Positions 1 to 8,140 of a DNA stretch of 15,000 nt are shown here, in pieces. Below the pieces are notes generated by a model that was given only the letters and a program-made list of their open reading frames with translations, was not told the DNA's origin and searched no databases. The number at the start of each line of letters is the position of its first letter. The first letter of the stretch is position 1. Where the stretch lies: NCBI GenBank assembly GCA_964020155.1, contig OZ026546.1, positions 8,013,879 through 8,028,878 on the forward strand. Direction: 5' to 3'. The stretch is from Chondrilla cf. caribensis (taxonomy: Eukaryota; Porifera; Demospongiae; Chondrillida; Chondrillidae). The position numbers and the translations under genes are program-made.

Positions 1-350
1 ACTGAGGACCTGTATTATAGTAGTCCACCCTTAGGACTGAGGACCTGTATTATAGTAGCCCACCCTTAGGACTGAGGACCTGTATTATAGTAGTCCACCC
101 TTAGGACTGAGGACCTGTATTATAGTAGTCCACCCTTAGGACTGAGGACCTGTATTATAGTAGCCCACCCTTAGGACTGAGGACCTGTATTATAGTAGTC
201 CACCCTTAGGACTGAGGACCTGTATTAAAGTAGTCCACCCTTAGGACTGAGGACCTGTATTATAGTAGTCCACCCTTAGGACTGAGGACCTGTATTATAG
301 TAGCCCACCCTTAGGACTGAGGACCTGTATTATAGTAGTCCACCCTTTGG
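1..350. repeat. 35-bp minisatellite, 10 tandem copies
   Basis: Ten head-to-tail copies of a 35-base unit beginning actgaggacctgtattatag fill the left edge, so the array probably continues outside the window. Copies are nearly identical. Copies 2, 5 and 9 carry tagccc instead of tagtcc, copy 7 has ttaaag for ttatag, and copy 10 ends tttgg. The unit contains stop codons and its length is not a multiple of three, so it is not coding. It lies upstream of the TM exon of gene A, probably inside an intron of that gene. Confidence 0.97.
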
Positions 351-550
351 ACTCAACCAATAGTGGCTCATTTGTGCAGACGTAGAACAATTGAGTTAGC
401 TGTTATAGACAGAGAGCTACTTCAGACTTGGATAGTTTTTGAGTTTATTACAATAATTTCTTTCCTAGAGGTGTACGGGGGCTGTCAGCTACTAGCATAC
501 AGGCTTGCTAGTCCACAAGGTATTTAGTAAATACATGTCATCTTCCATAG

Positions 551-681
551 AACCTTTCCCTCTCTGGATTGTCATGGTGATCGTGGTGGTTGTATTGGCG
601 GTGATCATTCTGATCATCATAATCGGTCTCATCGCTGTCTGTGTCTGTCCCAAGAAGTTAACAACTCAACCAGAGAAAACA
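551..681 (+). CDS. Gene A TM exon
   Basis: The acceptor is tcttccatag and the donor is aca|gtatgt. The exon starts in phase 1 and ends in phase 0. It encodes a very hydrophobic run (LWIVMVIVVVVLAVIILII onward, about 28 residues), then a cytoplasmic start PKKLTTQPEKT whose two lysines act as a stop-transfer signal. Confidence 0.8.
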
Positions 682-886
682 GTATGTGATGTATTTCGTT
701 GGAGTCCTGTAATGCCAAATGTACTTAATGTATGGTCTATGATGCATGAGTGAACATTTACATATAGTTGAACACATCTCCAATATGGTTGTACATGATA
801 TGTTTATCAGCACATTGTGAGCAACTATTCTCCTGTTGGTCCTCTCCCACTGCAGGTGGGGGACCAGCCTCAAGGTTCACTTCAAC

Positions 887-975
<89 letters not shown>

Positions 976-1185
976 GCCATGTACATACAAGTGTACATGC
1001 ATGCACTTCTAAGTATATTGTGCCATATTCACATCTACTGAAGATGGGAAATCTGCTTTGTTCCAGATTCTATGTACATTAATGTTGAAATGGACGATGG
1101 AAGTGTTCCCATGACAACCAATCCAAGCTATGGACGGGTTGAATTGAGCAGTCAACAAGACAAAGTTCATTATGCAAATTTGTGA
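551..1185 (+). CDS. Gene A: 3' end of an Ig/FN3-type single-pass receptor (TM and tail, partial)
   Basis: Three exons are supported: 551-681, 856-886 and 1067-1185. They encode a transmembrane segment and a short cytoplasmic tail; the ectodomain lies to the left of the window. Intron phases fit (1, 0, 1) and the joined frame stays open to TGA at 1183-1185. The tail has three tyrosine sites: Y-I-N-V, N-P-S-Y-G-R-V and a C-terminal V-H-Y-A-N-L. NPSY fits the NPxY class bound by PTB domains or endocytic adaptors. VHYANL fits the ITIM consensus (S/I/V/L)xYxx(I/V/L), and YINV and YANL fit the Grb2-type SH2 site pYxN. The tail is clearly homologous to that of gene B. The ectodomain type is inferred from relatives in the window. 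A downstream signalling or adhesion role is inference. Confidence 0.78.
856..886 (+). CDS. Gene A juxtamembrane mini-exon (31 bp)
   Basis: The acceptor cctctcccactgcag is strong. The exon encodes VGDQPQGSLQ plus one base (phase 0 to 1). Its donor gtatgtgtgt runs straight into a (GT)n tract. Gene B has a 25-bp counterpart at the same place with the same phases. Confidence 0.65.
887..974 (+). repeat. (GT)n microsatellite in gene A last intron
   Basis: A nearly uninterrupted GT dinucleotide tract begins at the 5' splice site itself (gtatgtgtgt) and ends gtatgtgtag. The intron is 180 bases long and half of it is this tract. Confidence 0.97.
1067..1185 (+). CDS. Gene A terminal tail exon
   Basis: The acceptor is ctttgttccag. 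The reading frame SMYINVEMDDGSVPMTTNPS continues YGRVELSSQQDKVHYANL and stops. The stretch from VEMDDGSVPMTTNPSYG is identical in protein to gene B, with synonymous DNA differences, which supports real coding selection. Confidence 0.85.
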
Positions 1186-1336
1186 ATGTGCCAATGTCAT
1201 TGTTTTGTCTTTGTGCTTCATTTCTTGTTGCTATACTGTTTCCAGAGATCAATTCACCAAATTTTGAATTGTGTTGAACAGTTAACTTGTATAGTGTTCA
1301 CTTCAAATTCTTTACTCTTCCATGTAGTGTGTGTAC

Positions 1337-1342
1337 ATTAAA
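1337..1342 (+). promoter_or_regulatory. Candidate poly(A) signal ATTAAA, gene A
   Basis: ATTAAA lies about 150 bases after the stop of gene A and is followed by a T-rich and GT-containing stretch. ATTAAA is the common variant of the animal poly(A) signal. A canonical AATAAA further on (1670-1675) is the alternative. Confidence 0.4.
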
Positions 1343-1669
1343 CCTCTTTTTACAGTTATGACCAGCAAGTGTGACTGTATGCATTTTGTATAACACATCA
1401 AATTATGCAAGTGTACACATGTACATGACTTCAAATGGCAAACCCTCCAGACGTACTGTGCATTCTCGAATATAGTCATCCAAACATGAACTATCCAGAT
1501 CTTTATCTTTCACTTGTATATGAAGCTACAATTCATTGACAATCAATTGCTGTGGTCTACATGTACAGGGCCGGCTATGCATTGCATTGCACATATTTAC
1601 TCATTTTAAATGGCCATCAACAATTATTGCATGAGTGCATAATATGTGTACAGTGTGTATAGAGACTAT

Positions 1670-1675
1670 AATAAA
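1670..1675 (+). promoter_or_regulatory. Candidate poly(A) signal AATAAA, gene A (distal)
   Basis: A canonical AATAAA followed by gtttgctttt, a GT/T-rich downstream element, lies about 485 bases after the gene A stop codon. Confidence 0.45.
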
Positions 1676-1739
1676 GTTTGCTTTTATTGAGTACAGTGAA
1701 CTACCAGGTAATCAGACCATTGTATATTGTGTGAAATTT

Positions 1740-2103
1740 GATTCACCTTAGTCTGTATATTAGGAGAGAACCATGCATTCGTTACATCAGCAACCGTGCA
1801 TGTGATGCATGTGGTACATGTGATGCAGGTTGCATGGGAATATAATGCATGTTGGACATGTTATATTTATGCATACACACTGTTACACATTACACAGTTG
1901 TACTGCAGCTGCCATAGGAGAAAACACGTGTTGCTAGTGCTGTTCCAGAGACTACGTAATTATGAGTGAAAGATGTGTTTGTCTACTGCATATATATATC
2001 ACCGCGTATTGCAGGTCACCAACACTGGTTGTAGTACGCAGCTGTAGCTATAAAGCTAGGGAGACGCCATTTTGTCATCAAATCCTCTCAGTTGAGGTCC
2101 AAG
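1740..2103 (+). promoter_or_regulatory. Putative promoter of pseudogene B, conserved with gene E
   Basis: This stretch is alignable with 13321-13684 upstream of gene E. Both have a block of repeated ATGCATG/ACATG words (1796-1875 here), a shared segment around attatgagtgaaa, and the conserved gacgccattttgtcatc (2063-2079). GCCATTTTG, a YY1-like core, starts 38 bases upstream of ATG in both copies. A TATAAA at 2049-2054 is present only in B. Promoter function is inferred from position and conservation. Confidence 0.5.
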
Positions 2104-2179
2104 ATGCCCAACCACTTCGTGTTGCTTCGAGTCGTCTTGTTCGTCACTTATGCTTGCTCGGGTTTCCTCGGAACTAGCG
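2104..2179 (+). CDS. Gene B signal-peptide exon
   Basis: ATG opens MPNHFVLLRVVLFVTYACSG, a short basic n-region and hydrophobic core typical of a signal peptide. The exon ends in phase 1 at ACTAGCG|gtacgt. It has only a few substitutions relative to gene E (13685-13760). Confidence 0.75.
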
Positions 2180-2348
2180 GTACGTGTTGGATAGTCGGTT
2201 GTAACGTGTTGAGGTGTCGTATACGGGCATGTACAGTAAGATATGAGTGTCCTACACTCGTTGATATATTATTTCGATTGATTTAGCGGACCACACGTAC
2301 GCACTTGGACTGGATGCATCAATTTCTATTTCATTTTGTTACCTTCAG

Positions 2349-2479
2349 CTCAAGGTCCTGTCCTCACCATGATGTCAGGAGAGCAGTGTTTCGGTAGTAG
2401 AGTGGACCTGCTCTGTGCTCATCCTGACCCTTTTGATGATCCAGTCAAGTACTTCCCTCAAGTTCCTCTGGGAGCAATA
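2349..2479 (+). pseudogene. Gene B truncated Ig exon
   Basis: The acceptor ttgttaccttcag is the same as in gene E. The translation keeps the B-strand signature CFGSRVDLLCAHP, then diverges after DDPVKYF and meets a stop at 2480. The W of strand C and the F-strand cysteine are missing. Confidence 0.75.
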
Positions 2480-2585
2480 TGACCACAGCCACTCAGTATG
2501 ACTTCAGTAGTCTACCTCGAGGAGAGTATTCAGTGAGTATCCGAGCACAGTGTATGGAGAATACCTCTATTGAGAGTGATGTGAC

Positions 2586-2587
<2 letters not shown>
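2464..2587 (+). pseudogene. Gene B truncated FN3 fragment
   Basis: In a different frame from the Ig part, SSGSNMTTATQYDFSSLPRG continues EYSVSIRAQCMENTSIESDV. It aligns with the last third of the FN3 of gene E (SSGMFTTATNKYDFSGLPQG...). The exon's normal 3' end and donor are not found; the sequence enters the GT tract. Confidence 0.75.
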
Positions 2588-2681
<94 letters not shown>

Positions 2682-2857
2682 GTGTGGGTGTGTGCGTGTG
2701 TTTGTGTGTGTGTGTGTGCGCGTGTGTGTGGGTGTATGTGGGTGGGTATGTGTGTGTGTGTGTGCGTGCATGCGTGCGTTTGTTTGTGTGTGTGTGTGTG
2801 TGCGTGTGTGTGTGTGGGTGTATGTGGGTGGGTATGTGTGTGGGTGTATGTGGGTGG

Positions 2858-2940
<83 letters not shown>
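2588..2940 (+). repeat. Long imperfect (GT)n tract
   Basis: About 350 bases of GT dinucleotides carry interruptions (gggtgtatgtgggtgggtatg repeated three times, gcgtgcatgcgtgcg, tttg). Open frames here encode only Cys-Val or His-Thr runs and are not genes. Confidence 0.97.
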
Positions 2941-2941
<1 letters not shown>

Positions 2942-3076
2942 TGTCATCCATAAAAATGTTGTTTTCTCTATATGTTTAGTGAATAGTATGCTTCAGCTGG
3001 TATAAGATGTATGTTGCAATGAACAGTGTTCATCATATTTGATTGTTCTTCTCATGCACTCTCTTCCTTCACCCAG

Positions 3077-3101
3077 GTAGACAGCAAACATCAACCTTCT
3101 G
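3077..3101 (+). CDS. Gene B juxtamembrane mini-exon (relic)
   Basis: The acceptor is ctcttccttcacccag and the donor is CTG|gtatgt. The exon reads VDSKHQPS plus one base (phase 0 to 1), the same phases and place as the 31-bp exon of gene A. Confidence 0.5.
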
Positions 3102-3461
3102 GTATGTTGAGTGTAGCTGTACTGTATGTACAGTGTGTGTATGTGGATGTACATGTTATAGCTAATTCTCTTGTATGAAGAGCATTAGCAGAAAGGGTTG
3201 TCTACACTAGTTAGGTCCTCAGATGGAATATCTCCTTCATATCAATGCAATGGTGGATTGATTTCCCAATGGTACTCATCATGCTTGTACTGCAGTGTAC
3301 TCTAATATGTACATATTGTAGTGTGTGAGTGTGGATGAACTGTGTGGTGTGTTGTGAGGTGTGTGGATCAAATCACATCATCCTTGTTATTTGACGTTCT
3401 CCACACATCACAGTCTCACAATGTAGTGAGGTTCACCCTGTGTGCTCCCTGCTTGCTACAG

Positions 3462-3625
3462 GACCAAGTGAAGGGACATTTGGACAAGATGAGAAGAACT
3501 CTACCACTCCGTTCTATGCCAATGTGGAAATGGATGATGGAAGTGTTCCCATGACAACAAACCCAAGTTATGGACAGATTGAACTGAGTGGTATCCACAA
3601 CAAACCTATTTATGGAAATTTGTAA
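3462..3625 (+). CDS. Gene B terminal tail exon (intact relic)
   Basis: The acceptor gcttgctacag begins a phase-1 exon, PSEGTFGQDEKNSTTPFYAN, then VEMDDGSVPMTTNPSYGQIE, ending LSGIHNKPIYGNL and TAA. Tyrosine motifs are YANV, NPSYGQI and the C-terminal YGNL. YGQI and YGNL are separated by ten residues, matching an extended ITAM, YxxI-x10-YxxL. It is unclear whether this tail is still expressed, because upstream exons of the gene are broken. Confidence 0.75.
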
Positions 3626-4563
3626 TTTTCTTTCAATGATGTTTGTTGTGTGTATGTGTTACCAATTCAAATGCGATGGATTTGTACAAATTGGTACTAT
3701 GTGTATAATTATTATAGTAATGTGTATTTATTATATAAATGTGTTGTGTGATACTTTTCTTCCCCAAGGGAGGATTCCACAATGTGATGCAAAGTCAGGA
3801 TGCATATGACGTATCAACAGTATGTATAGATAATGATAATATAATACTCTATAATATACTGTAAGTGGTGTATGTACAAAAGCTTACAGTATCACACGTT
3901 ATTACAAAGACATGACCTTTACATGCAGAAGTAACATCCCATGACCATGCTCTCAGACTAGTGTCTGCCTTTGGTCCCTTGAGATTTGAATCTGATAAAA
4001 TTCGAAACCAGGGTTGTTGTTTTAAGATTCAACAAATGGACTGTCATCTTTGTGGGACATTTGTGCGTAGGTTGAGGGCCGGGTCATTAACTAATGTGGA
4101 ATCTGAAGAATTTCACCCTTGGAATAGTCTCCCATACTATGCTGTTACAGTAGTGAACTAGGCTTATTTGGCATTCACACTCCCTGCCCTCCCCTATCTT
4201 TCCTGTGTGTATGCATGTGTGTAGATTTAGCTAGCTTCATCAGTTACTATTTTTACAACTGGCTAGTAAGTCAAGCAATCAAACACTTGTATTTATCTAC
4301 TTGTGCATCAGAGGTCATGTTGTGCATGGTTGGATGAATATAATATGGACATAGTACATATGAAGTCAAAAGTTGTCAGATCTCTATCAATTACCTGTGA
4401 TGTTTACTATGATAAATGCTATATAGTCAGTTATTGCATCTAGTTTCATACTCGTGCACATAGATATCAGGCTGGCTTGGTTCAGACCGAAACTTCAATT
4501 TTGATTTCAAGCATATAATTGAATTTGACTTTGTGGAAAGGTCCAACAAGAACACGAAAGGGA

Positions 4564-4584
4564 TGGGTCTGGCTATGTAAGACT
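4564..4584 (-). repeat. Solo arm of a dispersed inverted repeat
   Basis: tgggtctggctatgtaagac (plus t) matches the reverse complement of the left arm at 12438-12458 with one mismatch. This marks a dispersed short repeat family in the region. Confidence 0.6.
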
Positions 4585-5275
4585 ACATTTGTTTATCATC
4601 TGAATCGTCGATACCAACTTGCTGACCTCCTACTGCACAGGCCTATTGGTATACCTTTCACTCTCCATGAATTGTGTAATTATCATAGGAATAGGAAGCA
4701 GGGATCGCATGGTTGTCTTAATATACCCCATATGGTAAGCTATCATGAATGGCATGAGTGTAACAGAATATAATTAAATCTTAACTGCAACAGTTTTGAT
4801 GGAACTGTTGTTGGGAAATCCCTATCTATCTTATCTATCTATATGAGTTCTTTGTAAACCATTTTAAGATTGAGCTCCAGAGATTGGGTATACTGCATAA
4901 TAATGCTTATTATAATGATGTCATGTACATGGCATGCCATCGTACACGCTTTGTTGCTATGAATATTATATTATGTTGATGGCATAATGAAGTTCCCCTA
5001 GCCTCCAGTAACTGTTAATTCACGAAAGAAGCGATTACTCTCCAAGGAATTTTGAAGTAAGTTTATTTTATATACTATTTAGTTTAATAAATTAAATAGC
5101 AGTGGTAATATTTCCTTGCAGAATGTGACCTCGATTGTAACCTTTACTATAACATATATAGTTAAAATCGGCTATAGCTGTATTTACTGACCAAAGACGT
5201 CCAAAATTACGACTCTATACGGCTTGTGTTTACAGTGTAGTCTATAATATTATTGTGTTAACTTAAAAGGGTGCA

Positions 5276-5488
5276 TGCCCTAATTCCGGGCACTTTGAAT
5301 TGTAGCGATGAAATGTCTCTTTTGCGTATCGTTTTTTTGGATCAAGCTTAAGTTTAATTGACACCAAACTGATCCTCGACCTACGAAATAAGCATCCGCA
5401 GGTACTAACGTCTAAAATTCGAATTATTTTAAGCGGACATCGTACTTAATGTCCGAAATCAGGAATAGAAGCGTCCGGAATTAGGGCA
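5276..5488. mobile_element. MITE-like element with 14-bp terminal inverted repeats
   Basis: tgccctaattccgg at 5276-5289 and its exact reverse complement ccggaattagggca at 5475-5488 bound a 213-base segment. Inside lie a second inverted pair (cggacat 5434-5440 and atgtccg 5449-5455) and repeated subterminal words of the type gtccgaaatcagga. There is no ORF. This fits a non-autonomous DNA transposon. No clear target-site duplication was found, so the exact ends are uncertain. Confidence 0.6.
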
Positions 5489-5627
5489 CATTATCGAACA
5501 AAACTTACAAAATATATAGGAAGATAAGTCGATCGACGATTTCCCACTAGGAGCTCATGACCATATAGGCCCTTGATCTGTACGTGTGAGTGTAGATAAT
5601 CAATGTATTAAGTTAAACGTGTTTATA

Positions 5628-5668
5628 TAATTGATCATGAGGAGTGTTGCTGTACTCGTGATCAATTA
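5628..5668. repeat. Inverted repeat / hairpin
   Basis: taattgatcatgag and ctcgtgatcaatta form a 14-base stem with one mismatch around a 13-base loop. Function is unknown. Confidence 0.6.
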
Positions 5669-6109
5669 GATTATACCACAGATACTCCAAGTCTTAGACC
5701 AACATTATCGATAACGCCACAGATAATATGGATGCACTAGGCTAAGCACAAAATGCTGATTGGTGTGCACGAACAAGTAAACAGTGGTAGCTACATGTTA
5801 ACGTCAGTAGTTGTTTACAGTAGTCAATCATGAACAAAAATAATATGTTCAACCTTAGCATATAGGGCTTGAAGTCAGACCAGCATACTGCAAATATACT
5901 GTACTTGATCGCCAATTATTATTGTATAGCTGTGACTATACATATTCTCAATCATCCCAGCACATCGTCTCACATGCAGTTTAGGCTCACCCCATGCATG
6001 ATGCTCTGCACTAGCACTTTATATTATAATGTATAATATATGATTTTTGTACATTATGGTTACTCAGAACTGGAACATGCACATGTCAAGAAGCCTGCAG
6101 TACCTACTC

Positions 6110-6155
6110 ATGCTGAAGATGATTATCTTCATGGGTATACTTTGGATACCCCAAA
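6110..6155 (+). CDS. Gene C signal-peptide exon (predicted)
   Basis: ATG begins [15 protein letters not shown], a lysine followed by a hydrophobic core. The exon ends in phase 1 at CCCAAA|gtgaga, a good donor, and joins in frame to the phase-1 Ig exon at 6648. The layout copies genes B and E (a short phase-1 signal exon before Ig). A second in-frame ATG lies at 6119. The evidence is fit of phase and hydrophobicity only. Confidence 0.55.
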
Positions 6156-6399
6156 GTGAGACCTAGAGTGGCTAGTGTGTGCTTGTGTGTGTTGTTCCCA
6201 GTCATGTTAGCTAAACATGCCTTAATAAAGCAACAAATTAATAAACAAAACAGATTGAATATAGTCTGCAAGATGTACCCCTCCAACACATTTCAGCATG
6301 TTTATGGGCTCCTTGAAAGAGCACTGTGTTTGTGTGTGTGCTGTGTGTGTGCGTGCGTGCGTGTGTGCGTGCGTGTGTGTGTGTATGTGCGTGCGTGCG

Positions 6400-6456
<57 letters not shown>

Positions 6457-6459
6457 GTG

Positions 6460-6531
<72 letters not shown>

Positions 6532-8088
6532 ATAGGTATACGTACCAAATCTCTTAGGACCTAGAGCCCATGGACTATAATTGTATTTAGTAATCCATGT
6601 AAATTTCAGCTCACCTAGCGACTTCTGATTCTGACCCTCTCTATTAGCTACTGCTCAGCTCTCCCTCTCAACACCCACTGATGGTGTTCGGTGCTATGGT
6701 GACCCAGCCTCCTTGGTGTGTACACACCCTGTACTGCCTCAAGAACCAGAGTACCTACAAGCTGATGTCAATTGGAGGAGAGATGGTATAATACTATCCA
6801 TCATTGATCTTCAACTGACTAAATTCAACTCCACAACAACCACACTTCAGATCACCATTACTGAGGACACTGTTGGGAACTATACTTGTTACCTATTCGA
6901 TAATGTCCAAGGTGGTACTGTAGAAAGTAACAGGGTACCTGTGAGACCACGTGGTGAGTACAACATTGATTAACTATATGTACGTACATACAATGTGCAA
7001 CTACTATGCAAGTATAATATGAATCCTCAATCTGTATTGAATCATGTCCAAATTCTGTATAATAACTAGAGGAGCAAATTTTCATATCATCAATCATTTT
7101 ACAATCTATGGTAATATTGTAGTCGTTGATAAATGTAAACATTAAGGGGTCCAATTTGAGCAAACTACCATCTGAATAAAAGTGTGATGTCATGTGATGC
7201 AACTGAATAAGTAGAATTGTAACAATATGGTATTGACCTATTCGTTATTGTCTTATAGGCCTATAACTTGTTGTCATTTTCCTTTGAGCTCACTACGGTG
7301 AAAGGATATCCAAGACAATGTTGCCCAGTTAGGATTGTTAATCTGTTTCTCCTGGAACTGAATCAATCAACTCCCTATAATATCAATCTTGGGTACAAAA
7401 CGTCAGATTAGCTATTGATACCAGCCTTGATTTATCAACCCTATTCTATTGGTTTTTGGAATATCAGTTAAACCCTGTATTGGTGCACCTCTGAGTATTA
7501 TAAAGTCTGGAGAGAGGTTATTGCACATGGCCTGTGCAAGGCTAGTATGAGTTAAGAACATCACCGAATATTATAAAGTCTGTTGACCAGTCTGTGCCAT
7601 TGTAGGTGCAACAGGATAGGCCTGTACATGTTGAGCAACTAGTTAATCCTGTTGTACAAATGTTACTGGACAATCCTGTTCAACAAACAATTTTAAAGGA
7701 CTGCAGACCAAAAACAGGAAAATATTAGATAAATGGCTGGAAGTGATTCAGAGCTAGGTGTGGCACTCAAAATCTAAGCTGTCAATAAAAGCAGTAGTGG
7801 TCTATTTTGAAGAGAGATTGGAGCACTACACTGTAGTGTACCTGGTAGTATCCTGGTGGATAATTGCCGTTGGTCTTATGCCAATGTATATACATTATAG
7901 TGCCCACATAGACCAACGCAACCCTGAAGTGACCTAATCACTCCATATACTCTACATGCATACCATGTATGAGTATGTCCACTTTTATAATTTATGTGAC
8001 ATGTGATTTGACACGCACGCATGTGCACACACATACACGCATGCACGCACGCACACATGCACGCACACGCTCACACACATGTACGCAC

Positions 8089-8140
<52 letters not shown>

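Larger units (their letters stand above)
2104..3625 (+). pseudogene. Gene B: Ig/FN3 receptor paralog with internal deletions
   Basis: The signal-peptide exon (2104-2179) and the start of the Ig exon (2349 on) match gene E closely. At about 2460 the Ig coding sequence jumps to the last third of an FN3 domain. The jump removes roughly 450 bases relative to E: the rest of Ig, the 79-base intron and the first half of FN3. The fusion is out of frame, with TGA at 2480-2482. The FN3 fragment (QYDFSSLPRGEYSVSIRAQC) runs into a long GT tract that has replaced the end of the exon and its donor. No TM exon is visible between 2941 and 3076. Two tail exons (3077-3101 and 3462-3625) still have intact frames, phases and splice sites. 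A transcript could at most encode a short secreted Ig fragment or be non-coding. Assembly collapse is an alternative cause. Confidence 0.75.
3626..6109. other. Intergenic spacer, no gene recognised
   Basis: This AT-rich DNA lies between the tail of gene B and the first exon of gene C. The short open frames here (for example 3961-4161 and 4519-4773) show no domain, signal peptide or credible splice context. It contains a solo repeat arm (4564-4584), a short ctat-type microsatellite near 4821-4846, a MITE-like element (5276-5488) and a hairpin (5628-5668). A promoter for gene C is expected near its right end; AT-rich cactttatattataatgta near 6015 is the only TATA-like stretch seen. Confidence 0.6.

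Noticed and set aside
1..350. CRISPR array
   Set aside because: The 35-base units abut directly with no unique spacers, and the surrounding DNA is eukaryotic with spliced genes.
505..550. ATG at 505 as the true start of a small TM protein
   Set aside because: The frame upstream of 550 contains a good acceptor (tcttccatag), and a phase-1 entry matches the other family members. The preceding residues look like intron.
2479..2979. Long open frames across the GT/CA tracts encoding Cys-Val or His-Thr runs (also near 768-1082, 6156-6557, 7969-8209, 11607-12245, 14546-14832)
   Set aside because: Dinucleotide repeats lack stops in several frames by nature. The products are low complexity on both strands and only exist because of the repeat.
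2941..3076. Hidden TM exon of gene B
   Set aside because: No hydrophobic open segment of about 20 residues with flanking AG/GT was found between the GT tract and the mini-exon.
3961..4161. Open frame of about 66 codons in the B-C spacer
   Set aside because: No ATG at its start, no domain or signal peptide, no matching splice context, and the length is expected by chance.
4519..4773. Open frame of about 84 codons
   Set aside because: It overlaps a dispersed repeat arm, its composition is unlike the neighbouring exons, and no family features are visible.
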